A stretch of DNA of 51,400 nucleotides from JAQAZP01 sp032127265 (GCA_032127265.1 JAQAZP010000194.1:1-51400); one strand, 5' to 3'; positions 25,371 to 35,008 are shown, counted from the first letter of the stretch. Program-made: numbers and translations. The notes: a model not told the origin generated them from the letters alone.

Positions 25371-27452
25371 ATGGCCTCCAAACCCGGCAAAACCCTCACC
25401 AGACTGCGCAACGTGGGGATCATTGCGCACATTGACGCCGGCAAGACCACGGTCACCGAACGGGTGCTCTACTATGCCGGGGTGACCCACAAGATGGGCG
25501 AGGTCCACGACGGGGCGGCGGTGATGGACTACATGCCCCAGGAGCAGGCCAAGGGGATCACCATCACCTCCGCCGCCACCACCGTCTCCTGGAACGACCA
25601 GCAGGTGAACATCATCGACACCCCGGGCCACGTGGACTTCACCATCGAGGTGGAGCGGTCCCTGCGGGTGCTGGACGGGGCGGTGGTGGTCTTCTGCGGC
25701 GTGGCCGGGGTGCAGCCGCAATCGGAAACGGTCTGGCGCCAGGCCACCCGCTACCGTGTCCCGCGCATCGCCTTCATCAATAAGCTCGACCGCATCGGGG
25801 CCAGCTTCGAGAGGGCGGTCACGTCGATCCGCCGGGTGCTGGGAGCCAACGCCGTGCCGGTGCAGCTGCCGGTGGGCGAGGAAGGGGATTTTATCGGTGC
25901 GGTGGACCTGGTGCGGGGAAAGGCGCTGATCTACGACACCGATGAACTGGGCGCCAGCCACAGTGAAGTGGAGATCCCCGAAGGGCTTCGGGAAAGCTGC
26001 CGGGAGGCGCGGGAACGTCTGCTGGAAGCGTTGTGCGACGTGGACGACGCACTGATGGAGAAGTATCTTGCCGGCGAAGACCTGGAGGAGAAGGAAATCG
26101 TCGCCGCCCTGCGCAGCGGGACCATTTCCGGGAAGCTGGTGCCGGTGCTCTGCGGCTCGGCCCTTCGCAACCGCTGTATCCAGCCGCTGCTCGACGCGGT
26201 GGTGGACTACCTGCCCTCGCCCCTCGACCTGCCGCCGGTGAGAGGAATCAACCCGCTCACCGGCGAGACCGAGACCCGCTCCTCCGAGTTCTCCGAGCCG
26301 TTCAGTGCCCTGGCGTTCAAGGTGGTGAGCACCCCCGAAACCAGGCTGACCTACCTGCGGGTCTACTCCGGCAAGATGGAGAAGGGAGCGATTTCGCTCA
26401 ACGCCACCAACGATGCCAGGGAGCGGGTGGCGCGGATCTTCCGCATGCACGCCGACCGCCGCGAACGGCAGGACGTGATGCGGGCCGGCGACATCGTCAC
26501 CGTGGCCGGGCTCAAGTTCTGCAGCACCGGCGACACCCTCTGTCACCCCGACCACCCGATCCAGCTGGAGAACATCGACCGCCCCGAGCCGGTGATCTCC
26601 ATGGCCATCGAGCCGAAGACCGTGGGCGACCTGGACCGGCTGCAGGAAGCGTTGAAAAAGCTCACCGCCGACGACCCGACGTTTCTCTACAAGCTGGAGG
26701 AGGAGACGGGCCAGAACGTGATCTCGGGGGTGGGCGAACTGCACCTGGAAATCATCGTCGACCGCCTGAAGCAGCTGTTCAACGTGGCGGTGAAAACCGG
26801 CAAGCCGCAGGTGGTCTACCGCGAGACCGTTTCCGGCACGGCCGAGGCCTGGGGCGAGTTCGACAAGGAGATCGCCGGCAGGCAGCACTATGCCCGCCTG
26901 CGGGTGAGCCTTGCTCCGCTGGAACGCAACAGCGGCTTCCGGGCGCTGAACGAGGCGCCGGCCGAAGAGGTTCCGCAGGCCTTCGCCGAGGCGGCCCTGC
27001 AGGGACTGCGGGACTCCTCGCGTTCCGGGCTGATCATGGGCTACCCGATGACCGACATCGCGGCCACACTGGTGGGCGGAATACTGCGGGAGAACGACGC
27101 CTCCGAGCTGGCCTGCAAGGTGGCCGCCGGCCAGGCCCTGGACGCCGCCTTCCGCGAGGCCACGCCTCTGCTCCTCGCACCGATGATGCGGGTCAGCCTG
27201 GCGGTGCCCGAGGACGCCACCGGCGAGGTGATCCGCGACCTGATGGCCCGCGGGGGCAAGATCGAGGGGATGTCCCAGGGGGACGACGACGCCCTGGCCG
27301 GCGACCGGCGGCTCAAGCTGGTGGAGGCCTTCGCCCCGCTCTCCAACCTTTTCAACTACTCCACATCTTTCCGTTCACTGACCCAGGGCCGCGGCTCCTA
27401 CACCATGGAGTTCCACCGCTTCGACGACTCCGGCCGCAAAGCCACCACGTAG
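25371..27452 (+). CDS. fusA: Translation elongation factor G (stand-alone copy)
   Basis: EF-G translocates the ribosome using GTP. The 693-aa protein has G1 AHIDAGKTTVTE, G2 GITITSAATT, G3 DTPGHVDFT, G4 NKLDR and the C-terminal domains ending SLTQGRGSYTMEFHRF. The ATG at 25371 was used; the GTG at 25359 is also in frame. It is not in the str operon (no rpsL, rpsG or tuf nearby) and has a switch region (MDYMPQEQAK) unlike that of classical EF-G (MDWMEQEQER). So it may be a second, EF-G2-type factor. Confidence 0.94.
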   Translation: MASKPGKTLTRLRNVGIIAHIDAGKTTVTERVLYYAGVTHKMGEVHDGAAVMDYMPQEQAKGITITSAATTVSWNDQQVNIIDTPGHVDFTIEVERSLRVLDGAVVVFCGVAGVQPQSETVWRQATRYRVPRIAFINKLDRIGASFERAVTSIRRVLGANAVPVQLPVGEEGDFIGAVDLVRGKALIYDTDELGASHSEVEIPEGLRESCREARERLLEALCDVDDALMEKYLAGEDLEEKEIVAALRSGTISGKLVPVLCGSALRNRCIQPLLDAVVDYLPSPLDLPPVRGINPLTGETETRSSEFSEPFSALAFKVVSTPETRLTYLRVYSGKMEKGAISLNATNDARERVARIFRMHADRRERQDVMRAGDIVTVAGLKFCSTGDTLCHPDHPIQLENIDRPEPVISMAIEPKTVGDLDRLQEALKKLTADDPTFLYKLEEETGQNVISGVGELHLEIIVDRLKQLFNVAVKTGKPQVVYRETVSGTAEAWGEFDKEIAGRQHYARLRVSLAPLERNSGFRALNEAPAEEVPQAFAEAALQGLRDSSRSGLIMGYPMTDIAATLVGGILRENDASELACKVAAGQALDAAFREATPLLLAPMMRVSLAVPEDATGEVIRDLMARGGKIEGMSQGDDDALAGDRRLKLVEAFAPLSNLFNYSTSFRSLTQGRGSYTMEFHRFDDSGRKATT

Positions 27453-27480
27453 CTCCCGGGTAGCTCCCGGGACGCCCGGA

Positions 27481-27753
27481 CTCCCGGGATGTCCAGGTAT
27501 CCATTTCGAACACTGGTTCATTCCGGTACACGCACTACTGATCATTTCCTCGCATATAACCGGTCCGGCCACGGAATGGCCCTTTATGTGTTCTCCATGG
27601 ACACCTGAGACATCCCGGGTCGCCTCGGGTCTCCACGAAGAACGCATAAAGATTCGTTCCGTGGAACGACAGGGGCACACGCGAATGGTTGGCACCAGGC
27701 GCACGTACTGGAACGAATCAGCGTTCGGAGTGGATACGCGGGCGACTCGGGAG
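27481..27753. repeat. Very long imperfect inverted repeat between convergent genes
   Basis: The two halves of this 273-nt stretch are complementary around a central CCCGGG at 27614-27619. The best paired inner part (27569-27664) begins CCACGGAA and ends TTCCGTGG, with CTTTATG/CATAAAG and GTTCT/AGAAC further in. Pairing continues outward (27501-27534 against about 27696-27733; CTCCCG at 27481 against CGGGAG at 27753) with a one-base offset. Differences are mostly transitions. It lies between the stop codons of the EF-G gene and the FlgM-like gene. Confidence 0.75.
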
Positions 27754-27767
27754 TGGATGCAGGCGGA

Positions 27768-27938
27768 TTACTTCTTGAGCTCAGTTTCGATGATCTTCTC
27801 GGCGATCCAGTCGGCAGGGACCTTGTACAGGCCTTCGTTGATCTCGTTGCGCAAACGTCGCAGGTAGGCTTCGCGGGCTTCCTCGTCCGTGGGGTCGGGC
27901 GGATGGTCCATGCTCTTCATTTGCTGCTCCTCGCCCAT
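27768..27938 (-). CDS. 56-aa FlgM-like (anti-sigma-28 C-terminal domain) protein
   Basis: The ATG at 27938 follows a GGAGGAAG ribosome site. The 56-aa product has an acidic, Pro-rich N-terminus and a helical C-terminus YLRRLRNEINEGLYKVPAD followed by WIAEKII. This matches the FlgM C-terminal pattern (I..G.Y.V....IAEK), the part that binds sigma-28. It lacks most of the normal FlgM N-terminus, and no flagellar genes are nearby. It could be a truncated anti-sigma factor or a small regulatory protein of another sigma factor. It is the last gene on the strand after tolC, with a gap of about 130 nt. Confidence 0.6.
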   Translation of the reverse strand: MGEEQQMKSMDHPPDPTDEEAREAYLRRLRNEINEGLYKVPADWIAEKIIETELKK

Positions 27939-28069
27939 GGCACTTCCTCCGGGAAATCAGCAATCCGACCCGCTGAGTACGGCCGGCTCCTGGCGACTCA
28001 CTGTCCTACCCCCCTTTACGGCACAACGGCCGGATTGGTTGAGCACAGTGGACCGAACCGCGCGGGAAA

Positions 28070-29575
28070 CTACTGATTCACGACCCGCTGGTAGCGAGCC
28101 CAGGCCAGGTTGAGGTCGATGATGGCGTTGAGGTGCTCCAGCCGGGTCTCGTTCAGACGCACCTCCTCCTGGAACAGCTCCTGGCTGGTCAGGGTGCCAA
28201 CCTCGAAGCGCTGGAGGTTAATCTCGTAGGTCCGCTCGGCCACGCGCATGGTGGAGGCAAGAATGTCCAGCCTCGTATTCGCCTCCTCCACCGTCCGCAC
28301 CGCATCCCGCACCTCCAGTTCCACCCGCCGCCGCAGGTCGGTCAGCCCCAGTTCGAGGCTCTCCAGGGAGAGCCGCTGCTGGGTGACCCGGGACTTGTTG
28401 CGCCCGGAATCGAAGATCGGCAGGCTGAAACTCAAGGTCAGCCCCTCGTTGGGATTCCATTTGTCCAACGTGTCGGAGTAACTCTCCTCTTTCCCGTCAT
28501 AGCCGTAATACATGCTGAGGTTGCCCTGCAGGTTGTTCTCCCGGCGCACGCTGCGCAGGTCCAGCCGGGCCAGCTCCAGCCGGAGCTCCTGCTCCCGGAT
28601 GTCGCTGCGGGTGGCGAGCGCCTGGTGCACCGCGACCTGAAGGTCGATCTCCTCCCCGGCCAGCGGCACCTCGGTGACCACGCTCACATCCTCGTCCAGC
28701 CCCAGGCCGAGGATATCCCGGAACTGGTCCAGGTTTGCCCGGCGGGCGGCCTTGGAACTCCCCTGGTCGGCCTCGGCCCGGGCCACCTCCACTTCCAGCT
28801 GCATCGCCTCCACCTCGGGAATCAGGCCGGCGGCGTACTTGTTGGAAGCGATCTCGTAGCTCGCCCGGGCCTGCTCCAGCCGGTCGCGGCCGATCTCCTC
28901 GCGCTTGATCGCCTGCACCAGCCCGTAGTACGCGGCGGCCACGTTGTAGGTCAGCCCGGCTACCTGCCGGCGCAGGGCCTCCTCGGCGATCTGCATACCG
29001 GTTTCGGCCCGGGTCTCGGCCAGCTTGCTGTCGTTGTCACCGAGAAAAGGCTGGATGAAGGAGAGCCGGCTGGTGCTGGACCAGGTGTGGACCTCGTTCC
29101 CGCCGCTGGACTGGTCGAGACGAAAGGTGTCGTAGCTGACCTGGAAATAGCCGCCGGTGAACACCGGCAAGGCCACGTTGACCGAGCCGTTGTACGTGGT
29201 GGAGTCGCTGGGGACGAACACCTCGATTCCGGTTTCCAGGTCGAACTGGCGGGTGGTGTCCTTGTTGTATGAAGGGAGCAGGAACTCGGACCAGGCCCGG
29301 GGGTAGAACCGCTCGGCCCGGGCGTAGTTCAGGTCCTCCTCCGCGGAGAGGTGACTGCGCCGCTGCTGGCGGATACCGAAGTTCTGCTCCAGGGCCAGGG
29401 CCACGCTCTCCTCCAGGGTCAACAGGCGCCCGGCGGGGAGGGTTGCCTCCGCCGGCGGGTCCGCAGCATCTTCGGCAGCGGCCGGCCCGGCAGCGGGCAA
29501 CAGCAGTCCGGTGAGCAGCGCAAGCATCAGGAGCGGCCGCAGCGGAGCGATTTCGCGCACATCCAGTCTCTTCAT
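28070..29575 (-). CDS. TolC-family outer-membrane efflux protein
   Basis: The 501-aa protein has a signal peptide (cleavage near PAAA/ED, residue 34) and the TolC duplicated pattern: LLTLEESVALALEQNFGIRQQ at the start of repeat one and the second-half signature with VHQALATRSDIREQELRLELARLDL. The long helices form the periplasmic tunnel, and the beta segments would sit in the outer membrane. It ends the four-gene export operon. A GGAGG site precedes the ATG at 29575. The substrate of the system is unknown. Confidence 0.9.
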   Translation of the reverse strand: MKRLDVREIAPLRPLLMLALLTGLLLPAAGPAAAEDAADPPAEATLPAGRLLTLEESVALALEQNFGIRQQRRSHLSAEEDLNYARAERFYPRAWSEFLLPSYNKDTTRQFDLETGIEVFVPSDSTTYNGSVNVALPVFTGGYFQVSYDTFRLDQSSGGNEVHTWSSTSRLSFIQPFLGDNDSKLAETRAETGMQIAEEALRRQVAGLTYNVAAAYYGLVQAIKREEIGRDRLEQARASYEIASNKYAAGLIPEVEAMQLEVEVARAEADQGSSKAARRANLDQFRDILGLGLDEDVSVVTEVPLAGEEIDLQVAVHQALATRSDIREQELRLELARLDLRSVRRENNLQGNLSMYYGYDGKEESYSDTLDKWNPNEGLTLSFSLPIFDSGRNKSRVTQQRLSLESLELGLTDLRRRVELEVRDAVRTVEEANTRLDILASTMRVAERTYEINLQRFEVGTLTSQELFQEEVRLNETRLEHLNAIIDLNLAWARYQRVVNQ

Positions 29576-29607
29576 CACCGCCTCCAGTTCACGGTTGGTC
29601 GGCTCTT

Positions 29608-30894
29608 TTACTCGTATCTCAAGGCCTCTATGGGGTCCAGCTGGGCTGCCTTCCGCGCCGGGTAGATGCCGAAAACCAGGCCCACCAGGGTGGAGACGCC
29701 AAAGGCGACGATGATCGAGGACGGGGTCACCACGGCACGGAAGTTAGCCACCTGGTCGATGGTGAAGGCCATGGCCAAGCCCACCACGATACCGATGACA
29801 CCGCCGATGAAGCTGATCAGCGACGCCTCCACCACGAACTGGCCGAGGATGTCGGCCCGGGTGGCGCCGATGGCCCGGCGCACCCCGATCTCACGGGTCC
29901 GCTCCAGCACCGTGGCCAGCATGATGTTCATGATACCGATGCCGCCCACCAGCAACGAGATGCCGGCGATGCAGGCCATCACGATGTCAAAAATCCTTTT
30001 TTCCTTGCGCTCCTGGGCCAGCAGCGCCTCGGGCACGATAACGTCGAAATCGCTGTTGTTGTGGTGACGGCGCAGCAGGATCCGCTTGATCAGGTTGGCG
30101 GCCTCGGGCAGGTCCTCGCTCCGCTTCACCCGGATGGTGATCTGGTCGATCTCGCTGCTCAGCCTGGTGCGCTCGTACCCCGGTCCGCGGCGGGACCCTC
30201 GCGCCGTGGATGTGGCCGCCATCTCCAGCCGTTCGGTGGAGGTGCTCAGCGGGATGTAGATGTCCTCGTCCAGGTCACGGATCGCCGCCACCCCGCTGGC
30301 CTCCAGGTATTGGCCCTTGCGTTCCATCACCCCGATGACCCTGAACCACTGGTCTCCGATTTTGATCATCTTGTCCAGCGCATCCTCCAGCGGGAAGAGC
30401 TTGCGCTTGACCCCCGCCCCGAGCACGCAGACCTTTTCGCACTGTTCGTACTGGGCCCGGTTGAAGAAGGATCCTTTTTCCACGAAGTAGTTGATCAGCT
30501 GCTGGTAGGAAATCACCGTGCCCACCACCATCCGGCTGGTGCTGACGTCAAGATACTTGACGTCCAGCTCCACCTCGCGCTGGGGTGCGGCCACCTCCAC
30601 CAGGGGCACGATCTCGGCGATCGACTCGGCGTCACGGACGGAGAGCCCCCGGGAGAAGGCGGCCCGAACCTTTTGCAGCTCGTCCTGGTTCATCGGCTTT
30701 TCGCGGACGATGATGTTGTTCACGCCGAGCATCTCGTACTTCTTAAGCGCCTCGCGGCGGGCGCCCTCGCCGATGGAGAGCATGGCCACCACCGCGGCCA
30801 CGCCAAAGATGATGCCCAGCATGGTGAGCAGCGTGCGCAGCTTGTGATCGATGAGGCCGCCCAGGCCCACGGAGAGATTTTCGGTCAGATTCAT
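29608..30894 (-). CDS. MacB/FtsX-type ABC transporter permease
   Basis: The 428-aa protein has the MacB_PCD-FtsX layout. One N-terminal membrane helix (LTMLGIIFGVAAVVAMLSIGEGARREAL) precedes a large periplasmic domain (about 50-300), and three membrane helices at the C-terminus (MACIAGISLLVGGIGIMNIMLA; FIGGVIGIVVGLAMAF; FGVSTLVGLVFGIYPARKAAQLDP). Such permeases transmit ATP-driven movement to the periplasm and work with HlyD/MacA adaptors and TolC. No ATP-binding domain is fused and no ATPase gene is in the operon or elsewhere in the window. It starts only four bases after the adaptor gene. Confidence 0.92.
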   Translation of the reverse strand: MNLTENLSVGLGGLIDHKLRTLLTMLGIIFGVAAVVAMLSIGEGARREALKKYEMLGVNNIIVREKPMNQDELQKVRAAFSRGLSVRDAESIAEIVPLVEVAAPQREVELDVKYLDVSTSRMVVGTVISYQQLINYFVEKGSFFNRAQYEQCEKVCVLGAGVKRKLFPLEDALDKMIKIGDQWFRVIGVMERKGQYLEASGVAAIRDLDEDIYIPLSTSTERLEMAATSTARGSRRGPGYERTRLSSEIDQITIRVKRSEDLPEAANLIKRILLRRHHNNSDFDVIVPEALLAQERKEKRIFDIVMACIAGISLLVGGIGIMNIMLATVLERTREIGVRRAIGATRADILGQFVVEASLISFIGGVIGIVVGLAMAFTIDQVANFRAVVTPSSIIVAFGVSTLVGLVFGIYPARKAAQLDPIEALRYE

Positions 30895-30897
30895 GAT

Positions 30898-32223
30898 TCA
30901 GCCAACCACCACCACGCGGCCCTCGGTGGACGGAGGCGGCGGGGCGCCGCCGGAGTCGCCGGGGTCGTCATTGTCGGGAAGCCCGATGGCCTCCAGGGGC
31001 AGGTTCGGGTCACGCAGGGCCACCCGCTCACCCTCCACAAGACCCTCCTGCACCACGACATAGTTGTCGTTGCGCTGGCCGAGAGTCACTTCGCGCTCTT
31101 CAAAGGACCCGTTGGTGCTGACGTAGCAGATCATCCCGTCGCCCCTCTCGAACACCGACTCCAGCGGCACGTGGATAACGTCGGGGATCCGCGCCACCAC
31201 CACCTCCACCTTGACCGTCATCCCCGGCTTCATGATCGGATCCGACAGGTCGAGCACGGCTTCCACGGGAAAAACCTTCACCGAGGAGCGCCGCTCCTTC
31301 TCCGTGGCCAGGGTGGCGATGTCGGTGACATGACCGGTGAAGGACTGTTCGGGGAAGGCATCAAGCGTGACGATCACGTCCAGGTCCTCAGCCACCTTGC
31401 TCACGTCCACCTCGTTGATCTGGGTCGCGGCAACGATCCGTGAGAGGTCGGGCAATTCGATCAACGGCATGCCGGGCCAGGGGTTGTCGCCCACCTGGAC
31501 CTTGGCATCGGTGGACCAGTTTTCGCGGTAGACCACCAGCCCGGGGGCCGGGGCGGTCAGCGTCAGCTTGTCCATATCCTTTATCGCGGCATTGAGATCG
31601 TTGCGCACCTGCTGGAGCTTCAGTTCCAGCTTGAGCCGCTCCTCGTGGTCGATGATTTTCTGGGTTTCGATCTTCTCCCGTGCCTGCTCCACGGCCAGCC
31701 GGGCCCGGGTCACCTCCAGCTCCACCTCCCGCCGGGAGGCCTCGGCCTCGAAACGCATCCGTTCCTGGCGCAGTTCCTGGAGCTCCAGCGAGGCCTCCTG
31801 GTTGACCAGCGCGTGACCCAGGTCCTTCATCCGCGACTCCTGGTCGGTCTTCATCTTGCGCTGGTCGGCCAGCGAGATCTCCAGTTCGGCGGTTTTGTCG
31901 TCGACCAGTTTCTGCGGTTCGGTGGTGTCGAACTGGATCACGAAATCACCCTCGGCTACCTGGCTGCCCTCCTCCACAAGGCTGACGATCTGCACCGTGC
32001 CAAAGCGGGTCCGCGGCGCGGAGAGGACGATGGAGTTCTGGGCCTTCAATTCCCCGCTCTCCACCACGCTGATCCGGAACTCGCCCCGGACCACGGGGTA
32101 GGTGGGGACCACCCCGCCGCCGTCCGAGCCGCAGGCGGTCCAAAACAGGGAGAGGGTCAGGAGGAGGACCAGCAGCACGGCTGCCGCGGATCGTCCGCTA
32201 TGGTGACTGAATTTGATGATCAC
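30898..32223 (-). CDS. HlyD/MacA-type periplasmic adaptor lipoprotein
   Basis: The 441-aa adaptor has a hydrophobic start and a Cys in FWTACGSDGG, a probable lipobox. A barrel-sandwich hybrid half-motif (SIVLSAPRTRFGTVQIVSLVEEGSQVAEGD) follows, then a long alpha-hairpin (about 110-230), and beta domains to the end. It would link the permease to TolC. The start is uncertain: the GTG at 32223 gives a compact signal sequence and has GGGAG upstream at a long spacing; a TTG further up is also in frame. Confidence 0.85.
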   Translation of the reverse strand: MIIKFSHHSGRSAAAVLLVLLLTLSLFWTACGSDGGGVVPTYPVVRGEFRISVVESGELKAQNSIVLSAPRTRFGTVQIVSLVEEGSQVAEGDFVIQFDTTEPQKLVDDKTAELEISLADQRKMKTDQESRMKDLGHALVNQEASLELQELRQERMRFEAEASRREVELEVTRARLAVEQAREKIETQKIIDHEERLKLELKLQQVRNDLNAAIKDMDKLTLTAPAPGLVVYRENWSTDAKVQVGDNPWPGMPLIELPDLSRIVAATQINEVDVSKVAEDLDVIVTLDAFPEQSFTGHVTDIATLATEKERRSSVKVFPVEAVLDLSDPIMKPGMTVKVEVVVARIPDVIHVPLESVFERGDGMICYVSTNGSFEEREVTLGQRNDNYVVVQEGLVEGERVALRDPNLPLEAIGLPDNDDPGDSGGAPPPPSTEGRVVVVG

Positions 32224-32365
32224 TGGTATGCCAGCTCCCTGGGTGTTGTGCGATGTGTGGCCTGAACGGACTGCATGGCTTCGTTCTCTCAATTCATACG
32301 TCGATAGCCGAATGAAGTTTATGCCGAATCACGGAAAAACTGGTTGGAGGGTAACAAATGGGGCG

Positions 32366-34897
32366 TCACCGTTCAAGAATCCGCTCGCGGAGGGTGATGA
32401 CCGCGGGCAGGAAGCAGATGGTGGCCAGCAGGCAGAGCGAGACACCGATGGTGGCCAGCAGGCCCATGGTGGAGAGGCCGGGGTGCCGGGCCATGACCAG
32501 CGAACCGAAACCGACGGTGGTGGTGATGGTGCTCAGCACCAGGGCCTTGCCGCCGGTGCGGAACACCTGGGGCATGCTGGTGCCCTTGCGCTGGAAGTAG
32601 AGGTGCATGGTGTAGACGGCGTAGTCGATGCCGATGCCGAGGATCATCGGGGTCACCGCCACGTTCATGATGTTCAGCCGCACGTCGAAGAGGGCCATGA
32701 TCCCGGTGAGCCAGACCACCGCCAGCACCAGCGGCGCCAGCACCAGGGCCACCCGGCCCGGCCGGCGGAAGTGGATGCTCAGCACCAGGACCACCAGCCC
32801 CAGAGCGAGCAGCGAAACCACCCGGTAGCCGCTACGGGTCAACCGTTTCAGCTCGTTGGTCAGGATGGGGATTCCCGAGGCGTGAGCCCGGCAGCCGGTG
32901 CGGGTCAAGCCGGCGGTCATCCTGTCCAGCTCGCCCAGCAGTTCCTCCCCGGCCGGCCGGCGGGCGGGGTACAGATAGTAGGCCATGCGGATCGAGCCGT
33001 CCCCCTTGAAGGCCAGGTAGCGGAAGAAGTAGCGGTAGAGCGACTCGGCGCGCAGGATCTGGCTCACCGTCAGCACCCGCGGGTCCTCGAGGGCCGAACG
33101 GACCGTGGCCGCATAGTGGCTGAACATCGCCGTGTCGAAATCGGCGGCCTCCAGTTCCTCGAGGAACACCCGTTCAACCCGCTCCGGATCCAGTTGCGTG
33201 CACAGCTCCAGCGTCCCGGCCACGTTGACCTCCTGCTGGTCGCGGCGGGGCAGATAGCTGAAGATCGAGTCGAACGAGCGCAGCAGCCCCCGGTCAGCCA
33301 GCGGTGCCAGTTGCCGGTCAACCTCGGCGGCCATCTCCTCCAGCCGGTTGAGGTCCTCCCCTTCCAGGGTGAGGATGATCGGCTGGAAATTGATCCCGAA
33401 GGCCTGCTGCACTTCGCCCATTAGCCGGTAGGCCGGGTTGATCTCGGCCCGGGTGGAGACAAATCCTTCCTCCACCTCCAGATGCAGCGCCTGCCAGCCG
33501 AGAAAGATGGTCAGCAGGGCGAAGAAGGCCAGCACCGGACGGTAGTGCCGCTGCACGGTGCGGGCCAGTTGCTCGGTACCAAAGGTAAAGAGCTTCTTGT
33601 GGTGGTAGCGCTTGACGATCTTGGCCCGGAAGGTGAGCAAGGCCGGCAGCACGGTGAACATGGAGATCATGCAGAGCAGCACTCCGGTGCCGGTGATCAC
33701 CCCGAACTCGCGAATACCCTTGAAGTCGTAGAGCGACATGGCGTAGAAGGCCAGGGCCGTGGTCACCGCTCCGGTGAAGACGCTGCGCCCGGTTTCGCCC
33801 ATGGCGCTGGAGAGCGATTCCAGCGGGTCCTTGCCGTCGCCCCGGTAGTCGAGGAAACGGCTGAAGATGTGGATCGCGAAGTCCACACCCAGCCCGATCA
33901 TGATCGCCAGCACCGCCCCGCCCAGCAGGGTTATGGCGCCGGTGTAGAGATAGCAGAAACCCATGGTCCAGAAGCCGGCGGCTACCAGCGGCAGGCCGAT
34001 ATAGATGAAGGAGCCGACCCGCTTGAAGGCCACGGCAAAGAGGACCAGGACGCCGATCAGGGAAAAGAGCACCGCCTGGAGCATCTCCCGGCGGATCAGG
34101 TTCGATTCGATGGCGGCAATGATGTGCGGGCCGGTGAACTGGATCTCCAGCCGGCCGGGATCGATCTCGCCCTCTTCGATATACTCGGCCAGCAGCTCGT
34201 CGCGGGCGGTGTTGAGCATCGCCATCAACGCCTCGTCGTAGTCCACGTCGTCGCTGCTCTGGGTGGGACGCACCAGGGCCAGCAGGCAGTTGCCGTCAGC
34301 GTTGATGAAGTATCCGTCGGTGGTGGCCAGCTTCTCGCTGCCGCCCCAGCTGGAGAACCGGCCGCGGATCAGGCTGAAGAGATCAAGGGGGTCGCGCCGG
34401 ATCAGTTCCTGGACCATCGGCGCCGGGATGGAGATCAGGGCCATCTTGTCCCGGGCCACCTGGTCGGCGATGGCGTGGTCGTCGAGTTTCCGGGCCAACC
34501 GGTCCAGGTCTCCCGGCTCCATCAGCACCGGCAGGTGGCGCAGAATGGCGTCATAGGGCAGTTCGGCCAGAAGGTTGTAGTCCACCATGGCCACCAGCTC
34601 GCTCTCGGCGATCCGCTCGGCCAGGTCTTCCACCACGTCGGTGTAGTCGATCACCGCACCGCCGTCGGTGCGGGTGACCACCATCAGGGCCAGATCGGCG
34701 CCGAAGTCGTCCCGCGCCTCCAGCAGGTGCCGCACCGCCGGGAGATCGGGCGGCAACAGGGCCATCACGTCGGTACGGAACTCGATCCGGCTGAGGAAAA
34801 CGCCGCAGGCCAGGGTCAGGACCAGGGCAATAGCCAGGACCACCAGATAATAGCGGTAGACCACCCTGGCCCAGAACTGGAGAAACTTGGAGATCAT
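32366..34897 (-). CDS. RND/MMPL-family transporter
   Basis: The 843-aa membrane protein has an RND/MMPL topology. The first helix (VVYRYYLVVLAIALVLTLACGVFLSRIEF) is followed by a large periplasmic domain and helices 2-6 (FSLIGVLVLFAVAFKRVG; LLGGAVLAIMIGLGVDFAIHIFSR, with the RND-type GLGVDFAIH). A second periplasmic domain and the last helices with GIGIDYAVYTMHLYFQRKG follow. Family members move lipids, hopanoids or hydrophobic compounds using the proton gradient. GAGG lies before the ATG at 34897. It is the first gene of the export operon. Confidence 0.9.
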   Translation of the reverse strand: MISKFLQFWARVVYRYYLVVLAIALVLTLACGVFLSRIEFRTDVMALLPPDLPAVRHLLEARDDFGADLALMVVTRTDGGAVIDYTDVVEDLAERIAESELVAMVDYNLLAELPYDAILRHLPVLMEPGDLDRLARKLDDHAIADQVARDKMALISIPAPMVQELIRRDPLDLFSLIRGRFSSWGGSEKLATTDGYFINADGNCLLALVRPTQSSDDVDYDEALMAMLNTARDELLAEYIEEGEIDPGRLEIQFTGPHIIAAIESNLIRREMLQAVLFSLIGVLVLFAVAFKRVGSFIYIGLPLVAAGFWTMGFCYLYTGAITLLGGAVLAIMIGLGVDFAIHIFSRFLDYRGDGKDPLESLSSAMGETGRSVFTGAVTTALAFYAMSLYDFKGIREFGVITGTGVLLCMISMFTVLPALLTFRAKIVKRYHHKKLFTFGTEQLARTVQRHYRPVLAFFALLTIFLGWQALHLEVEEGFVSTRAEINPAYRLMGEVQQAFGINFQPIILTLEGEDLNRLEEMAAEVDRQLAPLADRGLLRSFDSIFSYLPRRDQQEVNVAGTLELCTQLDPERVERVFLEELEAADFDTAMFSHYAATVRSALEDPRVLTVSQILRAESLYRYFFRYLAFKGDGSIRMAYYLYPARRPAGEELLGELDRMTAGLTRTGCRAHASGIPILTNELKRLTRSGYRVVSLLALGLVVLVLSIHFRRPGRVALVLAPLVLAVVWLTGIMALFDVRLNIMNVAVTPMILGIGIDYAVYTMHLYFQRKGTSMPQVFRTGGKALVLSTITTTVGFGSLVMARHPGLSTMGLLATIGVSLCLLATICFLPAVITLRERILER

Positions 34898-35008
34898 CGG
34901 CCTCGGGGATGCGCCTGCCGCACCCGGTGAACGGCGTGCCGTTGCCATCGGCAGGACCGATGGGGAATCGCCCGGAATGCCCCGCCGCCGGGGCCCCGGG
35001 CCCGCGAA

